Assembly (NCBI GenBank): GCA_024643585.1
Contig: JAHEMP010000089.1
Location: 1 to 8,340 of the forward strand
Source of the DNA: Crocinitomicaceae bacterium
GTDB taxonomy: Bacteria > Bacteroidota > Bacteroidia > Flavobacteriales_D > Crocinitomicaceae
DNA: 8,340 nucleotides
Direction of reading: 5' to 3'
The notes beneath the pieces are model-generated. The model had not been told where the DNA came from and made no database searches. It saw nothing but the letters and a program-made list of their open reading frames with translations. Made by a program: the position numbers and the translations under genes. This document shows, one piece after another, positions 1-6,315 of the stretch; the stretch's first letter is position 1; each line of letters opens with the position of its first letter.

Positions 1-2808
1 GTCATTGAATCTAAACAGAATGAAATAGCCGATTTAAGTTCAGTTTTGGAACCAATAGCATCAAATAATACGAATACTGTTAAGTCAGACATTGTATCTG
101 TTGAAGCATTAAGAAATGAATTACTGGGTTCCGAAAATAAAGGAATAATGGAATCTACTAATATTCCAAAATCGGTAGAAGAATTGAAAAAAGAAGTTTC
201 AAAACTCGAAGCTTATGAAAAAGGTTTAAAACAGAAAGATGCGAATTTAAGAGCATCTAACGATGCGAATTCTCTTGAGACAGAGAAAAAATTGGAGATT
301 ATCGGTAAGGAAATTGACGAGGTGGTTGAAAGGAAAAGACGCTATACCATTACAATTGGTGATTTAGAGCAAGAATTTATTGCCGAGAACAAGTCAGAAT
401 CAACTATAAAAACAATTGACCATACGTTAGAGAAAATTTCAAACGAAGAAAAGGCCTTATTAGATAAACTAGATGGAGATATAACGTCAATAAAAGAAAT
501 CAAGAAAATCGAAAACCAACTGATGAAATTGTCTAATCAGAAAGTGGATCGAAAGAATGAAATTTTAGAGGTTGAAACGAAAGCAATTCAAAAAGATAAT
601 GACCAGAAACTTGAAGCTTTACAAAATATCCCAACCTCATCCGTTTCGCAGAGAATAAATCTAGAATTAGCTGAAAAAAGAGTCAATCAATTGAATGAAG
701 AATCGAACCAACTAAAAGAATTAGCAAAAAAATCGAAAAGTAGGGAAGAGACCAATGAACTTTTGAATAAAGCAATTGCGAAACAAGAACAAGCCAATGA
801 GATTTTAGAAATCACATTAGTTGATAATAAAGTAGCAAGCTTAACAAAAGGGAAAATAGCTACGTTGTCAACCAAAGCAGATTTGGAAAAAAGAAGAAAC
901 ACCCTCCTCTTAGAGGAATCAAATCTTAATTCCGAGATAAAAAATGTAAACGCCGATATTAAAGTAACCAAGAAATCGACTGAGGTTGAAGATCTATTTA
1001 ACAAATTAAGTAACTTGGAAAAAGAGCGTCAATTGGTGGTGGACCAAATTGCTTATATCGATAAAAAAATAAGTAATCTTCCGGCCAAGCCTTTACCTAC
1101 CATTTCTCCTGAAAAGAAAAGCATCGAATTGAGTTACCGAGAAGAAATCGAAATTTCGTCAAGTTTGGAATACCGGGAACTTTCAAAATTGACCAATGAA
1201 GCCATGTTTTTGGAAAATGAAATTTCTTTCCTACTAAAGTCAATAGATAAGGATAAACAAGACGCTCAGAAACTAGTTCAGCAGTCAATTTCAACCAACA
1301 ACAAAAGTGCAAATGACAAAGCTGAATCAAAGGTCAAAGAAATCCAAGGTAAAGAAAAAAGGTTGACAGATTTACAAAATAACCTTTCGCAAAAACAGGG
1401 AGAAATTGCCAATTTATTTCCTGAAAACAAAACAAAAAGGGAAAAAATAGAAAATTTGCTTTTAAGAGGAGTGGAGCCAATACGAACTTCAGTTTCAAAC
1501 TACATTGCGATACCAGAAACCGGATTTGAGGTGGATTTGCAAGCGGCTAAAAAAGAGAATAAAGAATTGGCCGTAGATACAAAAGTACCAACAGGATTAA
1601 TGTTCCGTGTTCAAGTTGGAGCTTTTTCAAAACCGGTAGCAGAAGATGCTTTCCAGGAATTCAATCCAGTTACGGGTGAGAAAAGACCAAATGGACTAAC
1701 GGTTTATATGGCTGGATTCTTTGATAAAAGCATAAGTGCTGCTGAAGCACAAAAGACTATTAGAAGCTTAGGGTATTCAGATGCCTTTGTTGTAGCCTAT
1801 TGTGATGGCGAGAGGATTCCTTTGATTGAAGGACGCAAAATGGAGGCGAGTAAGGCATGCGCACCGATGCAAATAGCGGAGATGTCAATAATTAGAACAC
1901 CGAGTCCAAAAGATACGACTAAGCTGATTACTCGTGAATTGGACTATAATAAGGCAATAGGTGCAGCACCTGCGGTTCCTGTGGAATTGAAAAAAGGATT
2001 GTTTTATACCGTTCAAATAGGTGTTTATAATCGTCCTGTGGATCTTGAAACGTTAAAAAATATTACGCCGCTCAATACGAAACGTTTGCCAAATGGTCAA
2101 ATTCGTTATTCAGCTGGGGTCTTCGTTTCTATTGAAGAAGCAATGCCGAAAAGAAAAGAAGCCATAGATAGAGGGATTAAAGATGCCTTCATTACGGCCT
2201 ATTATGAAGGTGAGAGAATAAGTTTAGGTGAAGCTGAAAAAATTCTACGCGAAAAAGGACCAGAAGTGATTGAAAAAACGGCAATTGGAATTGTTAAAGA
2301 TGCCAATCAACGCGCAATTGCTGAAGAAAATTTACAAAAAGAAATAGTAGCTGTCGAAAAAGAAAGATTTAAAGAAGGAATGGGAATTCAATTGGTTTCT
2401 AAAGAAACCTTTAACGAATTTCCGAGAGATATGTTGAATCGATTCAACAAACATGTGAGTTTTTATTTTGATCAAAATGATAAACGATTGAAATCAATAA
2501 TATATACCAAGATTGAAGATATTCCACAAATCCATTTCTTACGTGAAGATGTTGACACTCTTTTTATTCCGGACTATATCAGAGTTCAAAAAGAAGAAAA
2601 AGACGGATTCAGAAAGATTGTGTTTTATGTCGAAAACGGTCAGTTAGACGGCGATGTAGCGGACTATATTTATCGTTTAAATTTCCGCAAAGAATACATC
2701 GAATTAGGAGAAAACATGAAAGTTATTTTACATAGTGTTCCATCAAATTCGATTCAACCCATTTCGGATGGACTGAGAAATTTGAAAATTAGATCGGTTG
2801 TAGAGTAA
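1..2808 (+). CDS. Large coiled-coil protein with two SPOR-like modules (5' partial)
   Basis: The reading frame is open from the first base, so the start lies outside the window; a TTG at 46 is in frame but there is no reason to prefer it. There are 935 visible residues. Roughly residues 60-475 are rich in Lys, Glu, Asn and Leu with almost no Gly or Pro, as expected of a long coiled coil. A linker follows, then two homologous 77-residue modules at 532-608 and 666-742, each opening with an aromatic-x-VQ(V/I)G motif typical of SPOR-like peptidoglycan-binding folds. Residues 793-935 form a separate C-terminal domain that I do not recognise. Bacteroidota proteins with such modules often carry beta-propeller (PD40) or other envelope domains further N-terminal; whether this one does cannot be seen. 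A cell-envelope structural role is inferred. The gene is convergent with the 82-residue gene, 3 bases away. Confidence 0.85.
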   Translation, partial: VIESKQNEIADLSSVLEPIASNNTNTVKSDIVSVEALRNELLGSENKGIMESTNIPKSVEELKKEVSKLEAYEKGLKQKDANLRASNDANSLETEKKLEIIGKEIDEVVERKRRYTITIGDLEQEFIAENKSESTIKTIDHTLEKISNEEKALLDKLDGDITSIKEIKKIENQLMKLSNQKVDRKNEILEVETKAIQKDNDQKLEALQNIPTSSVSQRINLELAEKRVNQLNEESNQLKELAKKSKSREETNELLNKAIAKQEQANEILEITLVDNKVASLTKGKIATLSTKADLEKRRNTLLLEESNLNSEIKNVNADIKVTKKSTEVEDLFNKLSNLEKERQLVVDQIAYIDKKISNLPAKPLPTISPEKKSIELSYREEIEISSSLEYRELSKLTNEAMFLENEISFLLKSIDKDKQDAQKLVQQSISTNNKSANDKAESKVKEIQGKEKRLTDLQNNLSQKQGEIANLFPENKTKREKIENLLLRGVEPIRTSVSNYIAIPETGFEVDLQAAKKENKELAVDTKVPTGLMFRVQVGAFSKPVAEDAFQEFNPVTGEKRPNGLTVYMAGFFDKSISAAEAQKTIRSLGYSDAFVVAYCDGERIPLIEGRKMEASKACAPMQIAEMSIIRTPSPKDTTKLITRELDYNKAIGAAPAVPVELKKGLFYTVQIGVYNRPVDLETLKNITPLNTKRLPNGQIRYSAGVFVSIEEAMPKRKEAIDRGIKDAFITAYYEGERISLGEAEKILREKGPEVIEKTAIGIVKDANQRAIAEENLQKEIVAVEKERFKEGMGIQLVSKETFNEFPRDMLNRFNKHVSFYFDQNDKRLKSIIYTKIEDIPQIHFLREDVDTLFIPDYIRVQKEEKDGFRKIVFYVENGQLDGDVADYIYRLNFRKEYIELGENMKVILHSVPSNSIQPISDGLRNLKIRSVVE
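1594..1824 (+). repeat. SPOR-like module 1 (77 residues)
   Basis: This is the first copy of a protein-level tandem duplication inside the large coiled-coil protein. It begins GLMFRVQVGAF and ends DGERIPL, with central PNG and AGFF motifs and a DAFVVAY strand. An ungapped alignment by eye with the second copy gives 28 identical residues of 77. It carries one of only two cysteines visible in the protein (codon 1801-1803). The SPOR-like assignment rests on the aromatic-x-VQ-x-G start and the alternating strand/helix pattern, so it is family-level inference. Confidence 0.75.
1996..2226 (+). repeat. SPOR-like module 2 (77 residues)
   Basis: This second copy has exactly the same length as the first and aligns to it without gaps. 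It begins GLFYTVQIGVYNRPV and ends EGERISL, again with PNG, AG-x-F and DAF-x-x-AY motifs. The start (Y-T-V-Q-I-G) is closer to a canonical SPOR domain than copy 1. A linker of 57 residues separates the copies. DNA identity between them is low, so the duplication is old. Confidence 0.78.
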
Positions 2809-2811
2809 CAT

Positions 2812-3060
2812 TCACTCGAAAAGTCCTTTGATGTCAATGTTTCGGGTATATTCAGCTAAAATTTGTTTATTGGACTGAATTTCAATCCATTGAATTTGAT
2901 TCAAGCTATTTATTACATACAATTCGACGAAAAAATTATGTATGGCATAAAGATAAACATGATGGGATGGAATTATTCTGGAACCAATGTATTCGCCATC
3001 CGCTTTTAGCAATTCAAGCCGTTTTTCAATTGTTAGACGATTAAACTCAGAATTTTTCAT
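2812..3060 (-). CDS. Small conserved-type Bacteroidota protein of unknown function (82 aa)
   Basis: This 82-residue protein has no signal peptide, membrane segment or cysteine. A charged N-terminal helix (residues 5-21, including EKRLELLKADG) is followed by an aromatic beta-rich section (VYLYAIHNFFVELYVINSL, then QIQWIEIQ) and a short C-terminal helix ending GLFE. The plan resembles small unnamed proteins I recall from Flavobacteria with a 'NLYxxDxFFVEVWY..NKI..I' core; that is memory, not a search. It fills the space between two plus-strand genes: its stop is 3 bases from the stop of the large protein, and its ATG is 52 bases from the divergent secreted-protein gene. Reading through this whole gap as a protein-like composition, rather than a shadow of another gene, supports it being real. 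Function unknown. Confidence 0.75.
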   Translation of the reverse strand: MKNSEFNRLTIEKRLELLKADGEYIGSRIIPSHHVYLYAIHNFFVELYVINSLNQIQWIEIQSNKQILAEYTRNIDIKGLFE

Positions 3061-3112
3061 TTTCTATTGAACCATTTTATCTTTATCTTGTACAGTCAAG
3101 AAATATACAACA
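3061..3112. promoter_or_regulatory. 52-base divergent intergenic region, promoter(s) expected
   Basis: This is the longest non-coding stretch of the window and lies between the divergent starts at 3060 (-) and 3113 (+), so promoters for both are expected here or just inside the genes. On the plus strand, TATCTTTA (3078-3085) matches five of six fixed bases of the Bacteroidota -7 element TAnnTTTG, but no TTG lies 17-23 bases upstream. On the minus strand TATATTTC also matches five of six, again without a well-placed TTG. No Shine-Dalgarno sequence precedes either ATG. The location is sound; the exact elements are not resolved. Confidence 0.35.
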
Positions 3113-4276
3113 ATGAAGTCAGTATTGTTTTTAGTAGTCATCTTTTTTTTCAATGTCCTTTTGTATGGTCAGAACAATACAAATACCAACAATTCTGGAG
3201 GCAAAGAAGAAAAGAAAGTGGTTGTTCCAGAGGTAAAAGCGGTTAAGGTTAAGCAATCTGAAGCCGAAACAATCAACTCATCAACCCTGAGCTCTCCAGC
3301 GCCTGCAACTCTAAATCTCGAATTAAATTCTCCAAATATAATTTCGAAGGATGTGATGGTTTCTAAAGAAATGGCCACAGCAAAATTTATCGCTAAACAA
3401 TCGGAATACAATCACCAGCGAACCCGAAGATCCTACACAGATTCACAGAAAGAAGAATTGAATCAGTTGTTAAGAGAGGTTTCAGCCCAAAGTCCTGCAA
3501 GTTTTGAGAGTTTATTATTTTATTATGAAAATGGACAGTTTGATTTAAAAAGATCGACAGCATTATTGAAGGCTCAAGAAATGCAACCGAACAATGCAGA
3601 AGTCAAAAAACAAATGACGATTTATTATTTTCTGACCCAAAAAGAAAATGAACTCAGACAATCACTGATTGATATTTTTAATAGCGGAATGTACCCGAAA
3701 GCAATTCAGAATTATAATATTGATGCACTAAAAAGTGTTCCTCAAAACGGAATTTTGGTCACGCATGGCATGGAGGACAGTTTCGGCGCATTATTTGCTC
3801 AACGTGTTTTAAGAAAAAGAGAGGACGTGAATATAATTTGCTTAGAGTGGTTGAATTCTCCACAATGGCGAACCAATTTGATTGCACAAGGAATTAAACT
3901 TCCCAATAACGATAATATCAACATTAAGTATTTGGAAGAATTTTGTGATTTAAACAAAGACAAAAGGGTATCACTTGCATTGACAATCCCAAAAGAATAT
4001 TTTTTACCAGTCCTCAATAAACTGTACGTTTCTGGTTTGGTTTTAGAATACAAAGATATACCGACCGATAATTCTTTGACGAATGAAGTTTTATGGCGGA
4101 CTACATTGGAAAAGAAATTATTGGAAACTAAAGATCATGATTTGGTGCTGAATTACATTCCAATGATGGCGCAATTGAGCAAATATTATGAGGGTCAAAA
4201 ACAAACCTCAGAAAAAGTTAAAATGGATAGTGAAATAAAGGAAGTAGTAAAAAGTAGAGGGAAATCGTTGAAATAA
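3113..4276 (+). CDS. Secreted helical-repeat protein, possibly DUF2723 C-terminus-like
   Basis: The 387-residue protein starts with a typical signal peptide: Lys2, a hydrophobic core (residues 4-17), then LYGQ around residues 17-20. There is no lipobox cysteine, so it is probably released into the periplasm. Residues 20-100 are low-complexity (Asn, Thr, Ser, Lys). Residues 110-200 look like two or three TPR-type helix pairs, with NGQFDLKRSTALLKAQEMQP as the clearest unit. Residues 205-318 contain NGILVTHGMEDSFGALFAQR, then EDVNIICLEWL, and later VSLALTIPKEYFLPVLNKLY. This order recalls the soluble C-terminal part of Bacteroidota DUF2723 membrane proteins ('NGDNDTFPLWYVQ...RPDVRVVNLS...KPIYFA'), but no membrane segments are present here. 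That resemblance is from memory. The ECF sigma gene follows after only 3 bases, so the two are almost certainly co-transcribed. A role as envelope sensor or output of that system is inferred. Confidence 0.85.
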   Translation: MKSVLFLVVIFFFNVLLYGQNNTNTNNSGGKEEKKVVVPEVKAVKVKQSEAETINSSTLSSPAPATLNLELNSPNIISKDVMVSKEMATAKFIAKQSEYNHQRTRRSYTDSQKEELNQLLREVSAQSPASFESLLFYYENGQFDLKRSTALLKAQEMQPNNAEVKKQMTIYYFLTQKENELRQSLIDIFNSGMYPKAIQNYNIDALKSVPQNGILVTHGMEDSFGALFAQRVLRKREDVNIICLEWLNSPQWRTNLIAQGIKLPNNDNINIKYLEEFCDLNKDKRVSLALTIPKEYFLPVLNKLYVSGLVLEYKDIPTDNSLTNEVLWRTTLEKKLLETKDHDLVLNYIPMMAQLSKYYEGQKQTSEKVKMDSEIKEVVKSRGKSLK

Positions 4277-4279
4277 AAC

Positions 4280-4867
4280 ATGCGATTATTGCGCGCGACA
4301 TATAAGGACTTTTCCGATGAAAAATTAATGCACGAAATGCAACTAGGAAAGGAACAGGCTTTTCAAGAGCTATACGATAGATATGCGCAAAGTTTACATC
4401 AATATTTCTATCGGAGAATGTGGAAGGACAAGGAAAAGGCTGAAGATTTTGTTCACGATTTGTTTACTAAAATTATTAAGAATCCGGAATCATTTGATGT
4501 TAATAGAACTTTCAAAACGTGGATATTTTCAGTAGCAAACAACATGACAATAAACGAATATAAAAAACAAGCCGTTCGCTCAGTGGTTTCTACGGGAATT
4601 GAAACTGAATATCAAGCTTCGACAAATGCTTCTTCCGATAGTATTGTCCAAGATGAGATGTTTAGAGAAGCACTAGAAAAAGAGTTGATTGAACTTGATG
4701 AAAAGCACAGGGAAGTTTTTGAGTTGAGACATATTCAAGGTTTTAGTGTTAAGGAAATAGCCCAAACGCTGGGTATCAATGAAGGAACCGTAAAATCCAG
4801 AGTGTTTTACGCTGTTAAACAGCTTACGGGTAAGCTAGTGGAATTTAAAGTTTCGCTTCAAGCATAA
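4280..4867 (+). CDS. ECF-family RNA polymerase sigma factor (sigma-70 type)
   Basis: This 195-residue protein has the two-domain layout of extracytoplasmic-function sigma factors and the usual length. Region 2 covers about residues 14-98: QAFQELYDRYAQSLHQYFYR, then EDFVHDLFTKI (55-65, core polymerase and -10 contact) and FKTWIFSVANN (78-88). Region 4 covers about 128-186: LDEKHREVFELRHIQGFSVK, with the helix-turn-helix EIAQTLGINEGTVKSRVF (159-176), which in this family binds the -35 element. Region 1.1 and region 3 are absent, as expected. The ATG at 4280 is 3 bases after the upstream stop; Met17 is an alternative but would trim the start of region 2. The gene 11 bases downstream is a membrane protein that probably sequesters it. 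It would redirect transcription in response to an envelope signal; the signal is unknown. Confidence 0.95.
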   Translation: MRLLRATYKDFSDEKLMHEMQLGKEQAFQELYDRYAQSLHQYFYRRMWKDKEKAEDFVHDLFTKIIKNPESFDVNRTFKTWIFSVANNMTINEYKKQAVRSVVSTGIETEYQASTNASSDSIVQDEMFREALEKELIELDEKHREVFELRHIQGFSVKEIAQTLGINEGTVKSRVFYAVKQLTGKLVEFKVSLQA

Positions 4868-4878
4868 AGAATAAGAAA

Positions 4879-5568
4879 ATGGAAAAGGAAATTGAAAAAA
4901 TAATCAAGGAGAATCAATTCTCAAATCTATCAAAAGAGGATTTGCAATCCATTGAGGAATGGGTTGGGTCTGAAGAAGAATTTGAGGTTTTGAAGCAAAT
5001 ATTGATGACCGCCGAGTCTTTGAATGAAAATGTTGCTCCAAGCCCGAAATTAAGGGAATCACTAACGGATGCATTCAACACGCAATATTCAGGAAAAACA
5101 GCAATTTTAACGAATAAAGGCGAAGGAAAAAAGAAAGTTGTTTGGCTTAGGTTTGCCGTTTCTGCTGCTGCAATATTTGTAGTGTTAATGTTACTTTTCC
5201 CAATATACAACAACGATCAACAGGAAATAACGGCCTCAAATACCCCTGCTGTTCCAAAAGAAAAAGCCCCGCAATTCACCGAGAAAAAGGTGAATTCCAC
5301 AGAGGAACTTGAGCAAAACGAGTCAAATATTGAAGAACTCGGAGATGGAATTCGTGAATTGCCAAATCAATTAGCAACGGTGAATTCTTCTGAGAATGCC
5401 GCCAGTTCTAATCCAAGTAATTCTTTTTATGCAGATGCTGATCTTTCTTCCGTCTCCTTCTTTAATGGGCATTCAGACCGTTTGGTGGTAAATGATTTGC
5501 CAGAGGAAAGTCGTCAGGTTATTCAAGAAAATCCGGGACTGTTGGATATTCTATACACTTCCTTTTAA
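4879..5568 (+). CDS. Single-pass membrane protein, probable anti-sigma factor
   Basis: The 229-residue protein has a cytoplasmic-type acidic helical N-terminus (residues 1-80, including LSKEDLQSIEEWVGSEEEFE), a basic stretch GKKK (83-86), one membrane helix (about 88-109), and a low-complexity Ser/Asn/Glu-rich C-terminal part ending PGLLDILYTSF. By topology the N-terminus lies inside and the tail in the periplasm. This is the architecture of anti-sigma factors encoded just after ECF sigma genes, and the 11-base spacing supports co-transcription. It lacks the His-x3-Cys-x2-Cys zinc motif of classical ZAS-domain anti-sigmas and has no cysteine at all, so it would be a divergent type. Another reading is a membrane protein merely co-regulated with the sigma factor. 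The gene is convergent with the methyltransferase, 5 bases away. Confidence 0.85.
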   Translation: MEKEIEKIIKENQFSNLSKEDLQSIEEWVGSEEEFEVLKQILMTAESLNENVAPSPKLRESLTDAFNTQYSGKTAILTNKGEGKKKVVWLRFAVSAAAIFVVLMLLFPIYNNDQQEITASNTPAVPKEKAPQFTEKKVNSTEELEQNESNIEELGDGIRELPNQLATVNSSENAASSNPSNSFYADADLSSVSFFNGHSDRLVVNDLPEESRQVIQENPGLLDILYTSF

Positions 5569-5573
5569 GCTGT

Positions 5574-6314
5574 TCATTTGGGTCTTTCAAACACCAAAAT
5601 ACCCATTCTAAAAAGATCGATATTAATTGGGAAATCAGCACGCCGTGTGAGGTTTTTCCATGCAATGAGCATACTATCACTCCATCGTATATCATCCAAA
5701 ACAAAAATGCATGTTGTTTGGATACGCGGCATTAGAAAATCTATATATTCCAATAATGCAGTTCCATCATGGTGACCATCCACAAAAACGAAGTCAAACT
5801 GGTCCGTGGAACTGTTTTCAAAATAAGATAAAAACGTGGATTGGATTAAATCGATATTAGAAAGTTTAAGATTGTAAAACAGTTTACTGGCTTCCTGAGA
5901 TGTGTTTTTGCAAGCCTCTATTGTTGCTATTTGCCCATCTTTGACTGCTTTAGACAAAAAAACGCTTGTAAAGCCAAGGGAAGTTCCCATTTCCAGGACA
6001 TTCGAACAATCGAATTCACGAATCAAATTGTACATGATACGTTGAAAGCGTTTTGCTGAACGGCTATTTTTATAAATACTGCTTATACGCCTCTCAGCAC
6101 CCATTTTTTTTGATCCTGCTCCAAAATCATCAACTGAAATTGTCCGTTTATCTTTTATAGCTAATCGCCTGTATTCGTTTAATTCAGTTTCAAATGCTAA
6201 TTTTGTTTTGGATTGTGATATGCAATTTTTAATCCTATTCTCCGTTTCAGAGGAAATTCTGGAATTATTAATTGCTTTCCAACGATAATGAATATATTCG
6301 AACACTAAATTCAT
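5574..6314 (-). CDS. Class I SAM-dependent methyltransferase
   Basis: This 246-residue protein has a Rossmann-type methyltransferase core. Motif I is NVLEMGTSLGFTS (105-117), with Gly110 and Gly114 in the SAM-binding loop. Motif II is IATIEACKN (129-137), where Glu133 should hold the ribose. Motif IV is FDFVFVDGHHDG (173-184), followed by FVLDDIRWS (204-212). The N-terminus carries a family-specific stretch, ISVDDFGAGSKKMGAERRIS (59-78), seen in an unnamed Bacteroidota methyltransferase family of similar length; the substrate is unknown. The frame extends upstream to an ATG at 6443, but that would add 43 residues antisense to the DUF4301 gene with no homology-like character. Met at 6314 gives MNLVFEYIHYRWKA, matching the family's usual beginning, so it was chosen. 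It is divergent from the DUF4301 gene with one base between the start codons. Confidence 0.9.
   Translation of the reverse strand: MNLVFEYIHYRWKAINNSRISSETENRIKNCISQSKTKLAFETELNEYRRLAIKDKRTISVDDFGAGSKKMGAERRISSIYKNSRSAKRFQRIMYNLIREFDCSNVLEMGTSLGFTSVFLSKAVKDGQIATIEACKNTSQEASKLFYNLKLSNIDLIQSTFLSYFENSSTDQFDFVFVDGHHDGTALLEYIDFLMPRIQTTCIFVLDDIRWSDSMLIAWKNLTRRADFPINIDLFRMGILVFERPK
6272..6300 (+). promoter_or_regulatory. Candidate Bacteroidota promoter for the DUF4301 gene
   Basis: TTG at 6272-6274 is followed after 18 bases by TATATTCG at 6293-6300, which matches five of the six fixed bases of the Bacteroidota -7 element TAnnTTTG. The 18-base spacer lies in the usual 17-23 range. Transcription would begin near 6305, leaving a leader of about ten bases before the TTG start at 6316. 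The site lies inside the coding sequence of the divergent methyltransferase. It supports the TTG start, but an AT-rich background can produce such matches by chance. Confidence 0.4.
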
Positions 6315-6315
6315 C

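Noticed and set aside
687..1330. Two minus-strand reading frames opposite the coiled-coil gene
   Set aside because: They are opposite a low-complexity Lys/Glu/Asn-rich gene, whose antisense tends to lack stops and be rich in Phe, Leu and Ser; this explains both.
2803..2817. GAGT / ACTC inverted repeat at the first convergent junction
   Set aside because: A four-base stem occurs often by chance; it has no T tract.
3087..3100. CTTG-N6-CAAG inverted repeat in the divergent intergenic region
   Set aside because: It is central and tempting as an operator, but only four base pairs match and no second copy was seen.
3061..3112. TTGACT-N14-TAAAAT resembling a housekeeping promoter of other phyla on the minus strand
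   Set aside because: The spacer is too short and Bacteroidota use a different consensus.
5578..5775. Plus-strand reading frame of 65 codons antisense to the methyltransferase
   Set aside because: It lies wholly within the well-supported methyltransferase gene, and its translation shows no recognisable domain.
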